From NCBI GenBank assembly GCA_041391745.1, contig JAWKNK010000016.1:6341-70340 (forward strand): 64,000 bases of DNA, read 5' to 3'. Both the position numbers and the translations under genes were made by a program. The first letter of the stretch is position 1. Each line of letters begins with the position of its first letter. The DNA is from JAIXWP01 sp041391745 (GTDB lineage: Bacteria > Bacteroidota > Bacteroidia > Flavobacteriales_D > Sanyastnellaceae). The notes beneath the pieces were generated by a model. The model was not told where the DNA came from. It did no database searches and saw only the letters and a list, made by a program, of their open reading frames with translations. This document shows, in pieces, positions 28,904-37,447 of this stretch.

Positions 28904-29716
28904 TCAATTTGATGCTGACATTCTTTCTATTTGCTTCCTGCTCTTCTCGTAGTATACCTCTGCATCTTTTAGTAGCCTACTTTCCGGAAAAGCAGTTGCA
29001 AAGGTAATATAAGATTCGGTTGCTGCGCGATATCTTTCAAGTTTCTTCTCTGGAATGCTTCCTTCTGCATAAAGGTAGTAAGATTTTACCGTTAAAAAGA
29101 GAGCTTGTTCCTTGTAAGTGCTTGAAGGATAGTTGTTTGAAAATTCTTTTAAGGCGTTTACCGCGGCTTTATACTTTTCAGTTGTAAAATACAACTTTGC
29201 GTTTTCAAAGTCCTTGATTTCCAGCTTTTTATTCAAGTTTTCAATCATGTGATTGGCAGAATCCTTCAATGGAGAAGTTGGATACAGATCCAAGAAAAGC
29301 TGCAGTTCATTGATTGCAGTTTTTGTATCTGCTTGATCAAGAGTGTATTCGGGCGATAAATTGTAGCTACAATATGCTGCTAAAAATTGACATTCTTCAG
29401 CCTTTTTACTAGTTGAGAAGGTCTTGGCGAAGTTCTTAAAGTAATAATTAGCTAGGTAATAATCGTGCGCACAAAACTGTGTTTTGGCATAGTAGTAATA
29501 AACGTCTTCCGCCTTTTGTGTACCTCTGGTTAATCCAATCAATTCTTCCCAAAGAGGCATAGCCTTTATGCACTGTCCATCATTATATAGCTTAAGCGCC
29601 ATATCAAACTTTTTGTCTGGAACATTACTTTTTAGGGCTTTGCTGTATTCAGTACAACTAGCAAAAGCAAGCATTAATCCAATGAGAACAACAAATATTT
29701 TTAAGTCTTTTGTCAT
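28904..29716 (-). CDS. bamD: Outer-membrane assembly lipoprotein BamD
   Basis: BamD is an essential lipoprotein of the BAM complex, which inserts beta-barrels into the outer membrane. The 270 residues begin with a lipoprotein signal ending LMLAFASCTEYSKAL, with Cys at about 21. TPR-like repeats follow, with YYYAKTQFCAHDYYLANYYFKNFAKTFSTSKKAEECQFL characteristic of the family. It heads the minus-strand block and is divergent from the PLP enzyme across 129 bp. TATTTTTG on the minus strand at 29732-29725 lies 8 bp from the start and may be its -7 box. Confidence 0.93.
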   Translation of the reverse strand: MTKDLKIFVVLIGLMLAFASCTEYSKALKSNVPDKKFDMALKLYNDGQCIKAMPLWEELIGLTRGTQKAEDVYYYYAKTQFCAHDYYLANYYFKNFAKTFSTSKKAEECQFLAAYCSYNLSPEYTLDQADTKTAINELQLFLDLYPTSPLKDSANHMIENLNKKLEIKDFENAKLYFTTEKYKAAVNALKEFSNNYPSSTYKEQALFLTVKSYYLYAEGSIPEKKLERYRAATESYITFATAFPESRLLKDAEVYYEKSRKQIERMSASN

Positions 29717-29814
29717 GCGGGGGGCAAAAATAGGAAATCTATAGGGTTTAACGATTAAGTTTCACATTTAACTACAGCTAATTTGTCTTAAACCTGATTT
29801 TGTTCATTAATAGG

Positions 29815-29848
29815 TTTTGCATCAAGCTGAAAGGAGTTTATATCTTTG
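29815..29848 (+). promoter_or_regulatory. Bacteroidetes promoter of the SPT-like gene
   Basis: The -33 box TTTTG (29815-29819) and the -7 box TATCTTTG (29841-29848) are 21 bp apart, within the range for Bacteroidetes sigma factor promoters. Because transcription would begin just after the -7 box, the TTG inside it (29846) cannot be the translation start. This favours the in-frame TTG at 29873. Confidence 0.65.
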
Positions 29849-29872
29849 CACAAATTATTAATTCCCATTACC

Positions 29873-31117
29873 TTGGATATTTTTGAAAGAATCAAAGAGA
29901 ATCGCGGTCCACTCGGACAGCATTCAAAGGAATCACACGGTTATTTTACATTCCCAAAACTAGAAGGAGAAATCGGAGCGCACATGACGTTTCGTGGAAA
30001 GCCTGTATTGGTTTGGAGTTTAAATAACTACATCGGACTTGCCAACAATCCTGAAATTAGAGAGGTAGATGCTCAGGCAGCTGCTGAATGGGGTATGGCT
30101 TATCCTATGGGAGCTCGTATGATGAGTGGTCAAACAAAATACCACGAACAATTAGAGTCTGAACTTGCATCATTTATGGGCAAGGAGGATGCATTCCTTT
30201 TGAACTATGGCTATCAAGGTTGTCAAAGTGCAATCGAGGCCTTGGTGGGTAGAAAAGACGTGATCGTATATGATAGCGAATGTCATGCTTGTATGATTGA
30301 TGGTATTCGTCTTCACCATGGAAAACGCTTTGTTTTCCAACACAACGACATGGAGAGCTTCGAAAAACAATTGAAGCACGCCAAGAAAGTGACTGAAGAA
30401 ACCGGAGGAGGAATACTTGTACTAACCGAAGGTGTATTCGGTATGGCAGGCGACCAAGGTCGTTTGGCTGATATTGTTAAGTACAAAGCTGAATATGGAT
30501 TCAGACTTTTTGTAGACGATGCTCATGGCTTCGGAACAATCGGTAAAGACGGTAGAGGTGCTCCTGATCATCAAGGAGTGGCTGATCAGGTGGATGTGTA
30601 CTTCGGTACATTCGCTAAGGCAATGGCTACTATTGGTGCTTTCGTTGCTTCAGAAGAACACGTTATCGAGTACTTGAGATATAATATGCGTTCTCAGACT
30701 TTTGCAAAGTCACTTCCAATGCCAATCGTTATCGGTGCATTGAAGCGTCTTGAGATTTTAAGATCACGTCCAGAACTTCAAACACAACTTTGGGAGATTT
30801 CTACTTCCCTTCAAAACGGTTTGAAAAATGCTGGATTTGATATCGGAAAAACAGATTCTGTTGTTACTCCAGTTTTCATGAAAGGTTCTCTAGGTGAAGC
30901 TACAAACGTAACTTTGGATCTTAGAGAAACTTATGGAATTTTCTGTTCAATTGTGGTTTATCCAGTAGTTCCTAAAGACGTAATTATGTTGCGTTTGATT
31001 CCTACTGTAGTGCATACACAGAAGGACGTTGAGTACACTATCGAATGCTTCAAGAAAGTTCGTGAGAAACTTGAAGCAGGTGCATACAAAGCAGAGAAAA
31101 TCGCAAGCTGGGCTTAA
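29873..31117 (+). CDS. PLP-dependent alpha-oxoamine synthase, serine-palmitoyltransferase-like
   Basis: The family condenses an amino acid with an acyl-CoA and releases CO2. Members include serine palmitoyltransferase, glycine C-acetyltransferase and cysteate acyltransferase. Motifs: LNNYIGLANNPEI, AYPMGARMMSGQTKYHEQLE, FVDDAHGFGTIGKDGRG and the PLP lysine in FGTFAKAMATIGAF. The length and the GPLGQHSKESHGYFTFPKLEG N-terminus match Bacteroidetes proteins I would place nearer the sphingolipid/sulfonolipid enzymes than Kbl, but the amino-acid substrate cannot be read from sequence. The start is a TTG at 29873 (LDIFERIKEN); a TTG further up is part of the promoter. A strong terminator follows, so it is a single-gene unit. 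Confidence 0.85.
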   Translation: MDIFERIKENRGPLGQHSKESHGYFTFPKLEGEIGAHMTFRGKPVLVWSLNNYIGLANNPEIREVDAQAAAEWGMAYPMGARMMSGQTKYHEQLESELASFMGKEDAFLLNYGYQGCQSAIEALVGRKDVIVYDSECHACMIDGIRLHHGKRFVFQHNDMESFEKQLKHAKKVTEETGGGILVLTEGVFGMAGDQGRLADIVKYKAEYGFRLFVDDAHGFGTIGKDGRGAPDHQGVADQVDVYFGTFAKAMATIGAFVASEEHVIEYLRYNMRSQTFAKSLPMPIVIGALKRLEILRSRPELQTQLWEISTSLQNGLKNAGFDIGKTDSVVTPVFMKGSLGEATNVTLDLRETYGIFCSIVVYPVVPKDVIMLRLIPTVVHTQKDVEYTIECFKKVREKLEAGAYKAEKIASWA

Positions 31118-31140
31118 TTGCAACCGGTATAAATACATTG

Positions 31141-31170
31141 AAAAGCCTTCTCGAAAGAGAAGGCTTTTTT
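31141..31170 (+). terminator. Intrinsic terminator after the SPT-like gene
   Basis: AAAAGCCTTCTC pairs with GAGAAGGCTTTT around a GAAA tetraloop and is followed by T residues. It is a very stable hairpin. Confidence 0.92.
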
Positions 31171-31268
31171 ATTTGTGAAATGTTCAAAATTTAAGATCAG
31201 TAGGGTGAAATAAGTTTGATAATGTATCACATTCACGAAACCAAAATTTAATCAAACCAATAATTCTT

Positions 31269-32114
31269 ATGAATAAAATCTACTCTCTCCTTGCTGTTGC
31301 TGCCATCGGTTGGATTACTCTTTCTTCATCTTACGATGATGATAACGGAAAGGCGGGATTTACTGGAGCTCCTGGCGAGCAAACATGTAATACTTCTGGA
31401 TGCCACACCGGAAGTGCAATCAATAGTCAGGGCGGCACTTTAGAAATTTCTGCTCCAGAACTTACCAATTGGGAATATGTTCCTGGACAGACTTACACTG
31501 TTTCTGTAACAGTAGGTCAATCAGGTCGCAGTCTTTTCGGACTTTGCTTTGAAGCCCTCAAATCAAACGGCGATAATGCAGGAACACTTGTAGCTGGTGC
31601 TGGAAGCCATATTGCAACAAAAATGGTGAGCGGATTCAATAGAAAAAGTGTAACGCACAATTTGAATGGCGGAGCTTCAGCAAATAGTCACACCTTCACC
31701 TTTACTTGGACAGCGCCAAGCACGGATGTAGGAAACATAACTTTTTATTGTGCTGGTAATGCTGCGAATGGCAATGGTTCCGACTCTGGTGACTTTATTT
31801 ACAATATGTCACTAGTAGTTACTCCTTCATCAGTTACATCAGTTGATGAGCAGCAAGCAGCAGCTTCAATTGAAGTTTTCCCAAATCCATTCACAAGTGA
31901 AATTCGCATGAATTTCTCCTTACCAAAATCTGGATACCTGACTGCTGAAGTATATGATCTTACCGGAAAACGCGTGGCAAACCTAATGAACCAAAATATG
32001 TTTGCTGGAAATTATTCTGAAACATTTGATTTATCAAGACTTTCAAGCGGAAATTACTTCGTTCACCTGTCATTGAATGGAGAAGTATTTGTGACAAAAC
32101 ACATACAGAAATAA
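31269..32114 (+). CDS. Secreted choice-of-anchor V protein with T9SS type A tail
   Basis: This 281-residue protein starts with a hydrophobic signal (MNKIYSLLAVAAIGWITLSSS). The N-terminal part GKAGFTGAPGEQTCNTSGCHTG is the hallmark of choice-of-anchor V domains. It contains C-x4-C-H, close to the haem-c motif CxxCH seen in relatives. A Reeler-like beta-sandwich follows (YTVSVTVGQSGRSLFGLCFEAL, FTFTWTAPSTDVGNITFYCAGNAANGNG). The C-terminal 75 residues are a type A sorting domain (VFPNPFTSEIRMNFSLP, VYDLTGKRV, LSSGNYFVHL). It is probably exported by T9SS. Function is unknown; redox or haem binding is only a possibility. Confidence 0.87.
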   Translation: MNKIYSLLAVAAIGWITLSSSYDDDNGKAGFTGAPGEQTCNTSGCHTGSAINSQGGTLEISAPELTNWEYVPGQTYTVSVTVGQSGRSLFGLCFEALKSNGDNAGTLVAGAGSHIATKMVSGFNRKSVTHNLNGGASANSHTFTFTWTAPSTDVGNITFYCAGNAANGNGSDSGDFIYNMSLVVTPSSVTSVDEQQAAASIEVFPNPFTSEIRMNFSLPKSGYLTAEVYDLTGKRVANLMNQNMFAGNYSETFDLSRLSSGNYFVHLSLNGEVFVTKHIQK

Positions 32115-32133
32115 GATTTTACAAATAATTGGA

Positions 32134-32162
32134 AGGCGCTTTGAAAAAAGCGCCTTTTTTTT
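32134..32162 (+). terminator. Intrinsic terminator after the choice-of-anchor V gene
   Basis: AGGCGCTT and AAGCGCCT form an 8-bp stem with a TGAAAA loop, followed by T8. The truA ATG begins only 6 bp after the T-run, so truA needs its own promoter or read-through. Confidence 0.9.
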
Positions 32163-32167
32163 GCACT

Positions 32168-33004
32168 ATGTATCAACGCTATTTCATTCGACTCGCATAC
32201 GATGGTACCAGCTTTCATGGTTGGCAAAGACAAACTTGCAAAAACACTGTGCAAGACGAAATGGAAATGTGGTTGGCCAAAATTCTCAGACTTCCAAAAG
32301 TGATCACCACGGGCTGTGGTAGAACAGACTCTGGAGTCCATGCGAAAGATTTCTACATGCATTTTAATCCAGAAGTGGATGAAGTGGATATTGAATTGCT
32401 AATGTTTCGATTGGGACACGTTTTGCCAAAAGCAATTTCAGTTTATGAAATGTTCCCCGTGCATGAAACGGCGCATACAAGATATGATGCCATCGAAAGA
32501 TCCTACGAGTATCACATGCATTATGTAAGAAGACCATTCTACAGACATTTCTCTACCTATTGCTCAACTCCATTGGATTTTGATAAAATGAATGAGGCAT
32601 GTGAACTTCTGATTAAGCAAGGTGACTTCGGGGCATTCAGTCGCACAGGAGGTGGTCAAAAAACAACTATTTGTGACGTTCGGAAAGCCTATTGGGTGCA
32701 AAATGGTGATCAATTTACATTTCATATTACTGCCGATCGCTTTCTGCGAAATATGGTAAGAGCTGTTGTTGGAACCCTCATGGACGTGGGGAGAGGAAAG
32801 ACATCTTATGAGCAATTTGCAGAGATTATCGAAATGGCAGATAGAAATAAAGCTGGCGATAGTGCGAGACCAGAAGGCTTATTTCTTTCTAAAATAGTAT
32901 ATCCATACATCACGGAAAATGGGTATGATCCAAGTTTGATTCCTGTCCCTAAGAAAAAACTATTTATACCGAACGAACATTCGGTAGGGGAGGAGCAGGA
33001 ATGA
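32168..33004 (+). CDS. truA: tRNA pseudouridine(38-40) synthase
   Basis: TruA isomerises uridines 38-40 in the anticodon arm of tRNAs. The ATG at 32168 gives a 278-residue protein starting MYQRYFIRLAYDGTSFHGWQRQ, the normal family N-terminus; a start 39 bp upstream lies in the terminator. The catalytic Asp is in TGCGRTDSGVHA, and the family segment FLRNMVRAVVGTLMDVGRG is present. Its stop overlaps the next gene's start (ATGA), so the ABC exporter is translationally coupled. Confidence 0.96.
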   Translation: MYQRYFIRLAYDGTSFHGWQRQTCKNTVQDEMEMWLAKILRLPKVITTGCGRTDSGVHAKDFYMHFNPEVDEVDIELLMFRLGHVLPKAISVYEMFPVHETAHTRYDAIERSYEYHMHYVRRPFYRHFSTYCSTPLDFDKMNEACELLIKQGDFGAFSRTGGGQKTTICDVRKAYWVQNGDQFTFHITADRFLRNMVRAVVGTLMDVGRGKTSYEQFAEIIEMADRNKAGDSARPEGLFLSKIVYPYITENGYDPSLIPVPKKKLFIPNEHSVGEEQE

Positions 33005-34746
33005 GTGCAAGCGGAAAAGCTTTTGAATGGAAAATTTTTAAAAGACTTTACGGTCAAAGTAAGCCCTATAGGTCTGCTTTCTTTGTTACTGCCGCATTGG
33101 TAATCATCATAGCCCTGCTCAGTCCTATTCGGCCCGAGCAACTTCGGCATATTATAGACGAAGAAGTTCCTAATGGAAATTATCAAGGAGTATTCAATTA
33201 CGCCATGCTGTTTATTGGTTTCATTTTTATTGAAGCCATTTTGCAATACTATCAGACAATGGTGGCCAATCGTGTAGCTCAGAGCATTACTATGGATTTG
33301 CGTGCTCAACTTTATAAGCATGTTGTAAAATTTAAGTTGAGTTATTTTGATAAGACTCCTGTGGGGCAATTTGTAACAAGACTGATAAGCGATATCGATG
33401 GCATTGCTGAAGTGTTTTCGGTAGGACTATTAGACATTGGAAGGGATATCTTGAAATTAATAGTCATCATTGGTTTCATGCTCTACCTCGATTGGAAAAT
33501 GACGCTTATCGTTTTAATTCCAATTCCTATTTTACTATACGCTACAAGAATATTTCAAAAAGCAGTAAAGCGTTCCTTTAATGATGTGAGAAATGAAGTG
33601 GCGAGAATCAATGTTTTCATCCAAGAGCACGTAACGGGGATGAATATTGTTCAAATTTTCAATAGAGAAGCAAGAGAAAAAGAGAAGTTTGATAAAATCA
33701 ATAAAGAGCACAGAGATGCTCATATTCGCGGGATTTGGGCGTATTCTGTGTTTTTTCCAGTTGTGGAGTTATTATCAGCTGGGTCCGTGGCGCTGCTTAT
33801 ATGGTGGGGACTACATGAGTCACTTTCAGATGAAATAACACCAGGATTGATTCTGGAATTTTCAACATTCATCAATATGATGTACAGACCAATAAGGCAA
33901 ATGGCTGATAATTTTAATGTACTTCAAATGGGTGTGGTGAATGCAGAAAGAGTGTTTAAAGTGTTTGATACTGAAGAACGCCCAGAAGACAATGGGAAAG
34001 TGCTAAACATCGAAAATGAAGATGTGGTTTTTGAAAATGTTTGGTTCGCATACATAGATGAAGACTGGGTGTTGAAGGATATTAGTTTTAGAATAAAGCA
34101 TGGCGAAACTATTGCCTTCGTGGGTGCTACAGGAGCTGGTAAATCCTCAATAGCGAGTTTGCTAAACAGGTTTTACGATTATCAAAAAGGTAGAATTTCA
34201 ATCGGCCAACATGAATTGAAGGATATTCAACTTTCCGAGCTTCGCTCGGAAATCGGTCTTGTGTTGCAAGATGTTTTTTTGTTTAATGACACCATCATGA
34301 ACAATATCACTTTGCACAATGATAAGATTACCAAAGAATCTGTAATTGAAGCTTCCAAATTTATCGGCACACACGAATTCATTGAAAAGCTGCCTGGAGG
34401 CTACGATTTTGTGGTTGGAGAAAGAGGCGGCAAGCTTAGCGTTGGTCAACGACAGCTCATTTCATTTGTCAGAGCCTATGTGCATCAACCGAAAATTTTA
34501 GTTTTGGATGAAGCCACTTCAAGCATCGATTCCGAATCGGAGGTACTCATTCAAAAAGCTACAGAGCGACTGACAAAAGGAAGAACGAGTATTGTAATTG
34601 CACATAGATTATCCACTATCCGACAAGCGGATAAAATCATGGTGGTTCAGAAAGGAAAAATCATTGAAAGCGGAAGCCACGATGAATTACTGGAATTGGG
34701 TGGTGAGTATAAAAAACTCTTTGAAATTCAATTCTCTGAAGTATAA
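33001..34746 (+). CDS. MsbA-like ABC exporter (fused permease and ATPase)
   Basis: This 581-residue half-transporter would act as a homodimer exporting lipids or drugs. The N-terminal six-helix domain (about 1-320) is followed by an ATPase domain with Walker A VGATGAGKSSIA, Q-loop LVLQDVFLFNDTI, signature KLSVGQRQLISFVRAY (S-V-G-Q in place of the usual S-G-G-Q), Walker B ILVLDEATSSID and switch His in VIAHRLST. Substrate is unknown. It overlaps truA by 4 bp and precedes the thioesterase gene by 40 bp. Confidence 0.93.
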   Translation: MSASGKAFEWKIFKRLYGQSKPYRSAFFVTAALVIIIALLSPIRPEQLRHIIDEEVPNGNYQGVFNYAMLFIGFIFIEAILQYYQTMVANRVAQSITMDLRAQLYKHVVKFKLSYFDKTPVGQFVTRLISDIDGIAEVFSVGLLDIGRDILKLIVIIGFMLYLDWKMTLIVLIPIPILLYATRIFQKAVKRSFNDVRNEVARINVFIQEHVTGMNIVQIFNREAREKEKFDKINKEHRDAHIRGIWAYSVFFPVVELLSAGSVALLIWWGLHESLSDEITPGLILEFSTFINMMYRPIRQMADNFNVLQMGVVNAERVFKVFDTEERPEDNGKVLNIENEDVVFENVWFAYIDEDWVLKDISFRIKHGETIAFVGATGAGKSSIASLLNRFYDYQKGRISIGQHELKDIQLSELRSEIGLVLQDVFLFNDTIMNNITLHNDKITKESVIEASKFIGTHEFIEKLPGGYDFVVGERGGKLSVGQRQLISFVRAYVHQPKILVLDEATSSIDSESEVLIQKATERLTKGRTSIVIAHRLSTIRQADKIMVVQKGKIIESGSHDELLELGGEYKKLFEIQFSEV

Positions 34747-34786
34747 ATCGTCCTTTTTTTTCTTCTTTTTCTACTAATATTGTGAT

Positions 34787-35215
34787 ATGACAATGACTCC
34801 AAAAGACAAAGCCACAAAAATTGTGGACAAGATGTATAATAATGACCCAATGTCTAAATGGTTGGGAATTAAAAGATTGGAGGATGGTCCTGGTATTTCC
34901 GTTCTTGAGATGACGGTGAGAGAAGAAATGCTGAATGGCTTCTCCATCGCACATGGTGGAGTTACTTATTCGTTGGCTGATAGTGCTTTAGCTTTTGCGA
35001 GTAATAGTCATGGAGTCCAATCGGTTTCAATTGAAACTTCCATAAGCCACGTAAAGCCCGTAAAAGCAGGGGATGTTCTGAGAACGGAAGTGGCCGAACA
35101 GAATATAACGCGAAGCACCGGTCTCTATTATATTACCGTTTTTAATCAAGAAAATACAGCGGTCGCATATTTTAAAGGAACGGTGTTTCGAACCGGCAAA
35201 GAATGGGAGATTTAA
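34787..35215 (+). CDS. PaaI-type hotdog thioesterase
   Basis: This 142-residue single-domain hotdog protein probably hydrolyses acyl- or aryl-CoA thioesters, like PaaI. The segment REEMLNGFSIAHGGVTYSLADSALAFASNSHG contains the family's HGG motif and catalytic Asp position, and ISHVKPVKAGDVLRTEV is the second conserved strand. It has no signal peptide. No phenylacetate pathway genes are nearby. It may belong to a loose plus-strand run from truA through the aminotransferase. Confidence 0.85.
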   Translation: MTMTPKDKATKIVDKMYNNDPMSKWLGIKRLEDGPGISVLEMTVREEMLNGFSIAHGGVTYSLADSALAFASNSHGVQSVSIETSISHVKPVKAGDVLRTEVAEQNITRSTGLYYITVFNQENTAVAYFKGTVFRTGKEWEI

Positions 35216-35232
35216 GCTAAGTTTGCCCTGAA

Positions 35233-36447
35233 ATGGAAAATACTCAACAAAAGGAAGGCAGAGTTTCTGCTCTTCTCTCCAAAATCACAGAGTCTGCCAC
35301 CCTTGCAATGGCAAGAATGAGTAGGGAGCTTTCACAGCAAGGTCACAAAGTGATCAGCCTTTCACTTGGTGAACCCGATTTTGATACTCCAGATTTTATC
35401 AAGAACGCAGCAAAAAAAGCTATCGATGATAACATCACACATTATCCTCCTGTCAACGGATTTCAAGATGTTCGTGAAGCAATAAGCACCAAATTTAAAC
35501 GCGACAATAATCTCGATTATAAAGCGGATCAAATCGTGATTTCTACTGGAGCAAAACAATCGCTCGCAAATGTGATCATGGCGCTCGTAGAAGAAGGTGA
35601 TGAAGTTATTCTACCAAGTCCATATTGGGTGAGCTACAGTGAAATTGTGAAAATTGCTGGGGGAACACCTGTTGAACTTTTAGCATCGATTGAGAACGAT
35701 TTCAAGATTACACCTGATCAATTGAAGAACGCCATTACTTCTAAATCGCGTTTGGTACTTTACAGTTCGCCATGCAATCCTACAGGAAGTGTATACTCAA
35801 AAGACGAACTTGAAGCATTGGCTGCAGTAATTTGTTCGAAGGAAGAATTGTACGTAGTTTCTGACGAGATATACGAGCATATCAATTTCGTCGGGAAGTC
35901 ACCAAGTATGGCATCAATGCCGAATATGTATGAGCGCACAATTACCGTAAATGGCGTTTCTAAAGCATTCGCAATGACGGGATGGAGAATTGGGTTCATT
36001 GGTGCTCCAAAATGGATTGCCGATGCATGCACCAAGATGCAAGGCCAGATTACTAGCGGTGCTAATTCGATTGCACAAATGGCTGCTAAGGCTGCGGTAT
36101 TAGCAGATCCAGCAGAGGTAGATTACATGGTGAATGTTTTCAAGAAGAGAAGAGATTTGATGTACACCATGCTTCAGGAAATTCCTGACATTAAAGTGAA
36201 TCTTCCAGAAGGAGCTTTTTATTTCTTCCCAGATGTATCAGCATATTTTGGAAAAAGTGATGGAGAAACAGTTGTAAACAACGGAACCGATTTGAGTTTA
36301 TATATGCTCAAGAAAGAATTGATAGCCGTCGTTACGGGTGAGGCATTTGGTGATCCAAATTGCATTCGCTTGTCTTACGCTGCGTCAGAAGAAACACTCA
36401 TTGAAGCTGTAAATAGAATTAAGAAGGCTCTTGCCGCATTGAAATAA
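35233..36447 (+). CDS. Aspartate aminotransferase-like class I PLP enzyme
   Basis: The 404-residue enzyme should transfer amino groups between aspartate and 2-oxoglutarate, or act on a related amino acid. Family landmarks: SLGEPDFDTPDFIKNAA, HYPPVNGFQDVREAI, SSPCNPTGSVYS, VVSDEIYEHINF and the PLP lysine in NGVSKAFAMTGWRIGF. The fold is class Ib, as in thermophile and Bacteroidetes AspC. The substrate is inferred from family only. It begins 17 bp after the thioesterase stop and ends 7 bp before the kinase. Confidence 0.92.
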   Translation: MENTQQKEGRVSALLSKITESATLAMARMSRELSQQGHKVISLSLGEPDFDTPDFIKNAAKKAIDDNITHYPPVNGFQDVREAISTKFKRDNNLDYKADQIVISTGAKQSLANVIMALVEEGDEVILPSPYWVSYSEIVKIAGGTPVELLASIENDFKITPDQLKNAITSKSRLVLYSSPCNPTGSVYSKDELEALAAVICSKEELYVVSDEIYEHINFVGKSPSMASMPNMYERTITVNGVSKAFAMTGWRIGFIGAPKWIADACTKMQGQITSGANSIAQMAAKAAVLADPAEVDYMVNVFKKRRDLMYTMLQEIPDIKVNLPEGAFYFFPDVSAYFGKSDGETVVNNGTDLSLYMLKKELIAVVTGEAFGDPNCIRLSYAASEETLIEAVNRIKKALAALK

Positions 36448-36454
36448 TCGAGAG

Positions 36455-37447
36455 ATGAATAGCTCTGAATTAGAAAAATATTTTTCAAACTTTGAGAACC
36501 TCACAGTATTGGTAATTGGAGATGTAATGATAGATGCATACTACTGGGGAAAAGTAGATCGCATATCTCCAGAAGCGCCAGTGCCCGTGGTTCATGTACA
36601 AAAGAAAGAGAACAGATTAGGTGGAGCGGCTAATGTTGCACTGAATGTGAAAAGCCTAGGAGCAAAAGCAATTATTTGCAGTGTTGTGGGTGATGGTTCG
36701 AAAGGTGATATTTTTAGAAAGACTAGTAAAGAAAGCGGATTTACAACGGAAGGAATTATTGATTCTGTAAATCGTCCGACCACTGTAAAAACAAGAGTTA
36801 TTGCTCAAGGTCATCATATCGTCCGCATAGATGATGAAATTACAACACCGCTTTCTTCTACAGATGAGCGCAATTTGTTGGATTGTATTCAACAAATCAT
36901 TCAAAGAAAAAAAGTGGATGTTATCATTTTTGAAGACTACAACAAAGGTGTATTAACTCCAAAGGTGATTTCTACTGTTTTGGGTTGGGCAATTGAACAC
37001 AATATTCCAACTGCAGTAGATCCAAAAAGAGATAATTTTTTCGAATACACGAATTGCACACTGTTCAAACCCAATTTGAAAGAATTAAAAGAAGGACTGG
37101 GTGTTGAATTCGATAAGAACGACAACGATGCTTTGAAAGGAGCAATGCAGACGCTTTCTGAAAAAATGAAATGCGACACTACCATGGTCACCTTATCAGA
37201 ATTGGGAGTGATGACATTGAATTCAGGAGAATTTACTCACGAGCCAGCGCATAAAAGAGAAATTAATGATGTTTCTGGAGCAGGCGATACGGTGATTAGT
37301 GTTGCAGCACTTTTACTTGCGCAAAAGATGAATCCTGCCGATTGTTCTCGCCTTGCGAATTTGGCAGGCGGACTTGTTTGTGAGAAGGTGGGAGTAGTTC
37401 CAATAGATAAAGAAAAGCTTCTCGAAGAAGCTAAAAAGCACTTGTAA
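36455..37447 (+). CDS. PfkB-family sugar kinase, RfaE1/HldE-kinase-like
   Basis: The 330 residues match the kinase half of HldE, which phosphorylates D-glycero-D-manno-heptose 7-phosphate for LPS core synthesis. Evidence: the N-terminal LTVLVIGDVMIDAYYWGKVDRISPEAPVPVV, ENRLGGAANVALNVKSLGA, and the PfkB active site in NDVSGAGDTVISVAALLLA with its catalytic Asp. The nucleotidyltransferase half of HldE is absent. It could instead act on another sugar phosphate. It shares one base with the trkH start (TAATG), so the two are translationally coupled, a pairing I remember from other Flavobacteriia. Confidence 0.85.
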   Translation: MNSSELEKYFSNFENLTVLVIGDVMIDAYYWGKVDRISPEAPVPVVHVQKKENRLGGAANVALNVKSLGAKAIICSVVGDGSKGDIFRKTSKESGFTTEGIIDSVNRPTTVKTRVIAQGHHIVRIDDEITTPLSSTDERNLLDCIQQIIQRKKVDVIIFEDYNKGVLTPKVISTVLGWAIEHNIPTAVDPKRDNFFEYTNCTLFKPNLKELKEGLGVEFDKNDNDALKGAMQTLSEKMKCDTTMVTLSELGVMTLNSGEFTHEPAHKREINDVSGAGDTVISVAALLLAQKMNPADCSRLANLAGGLVCEKVGVVPIDKEKLLEEAKKHL

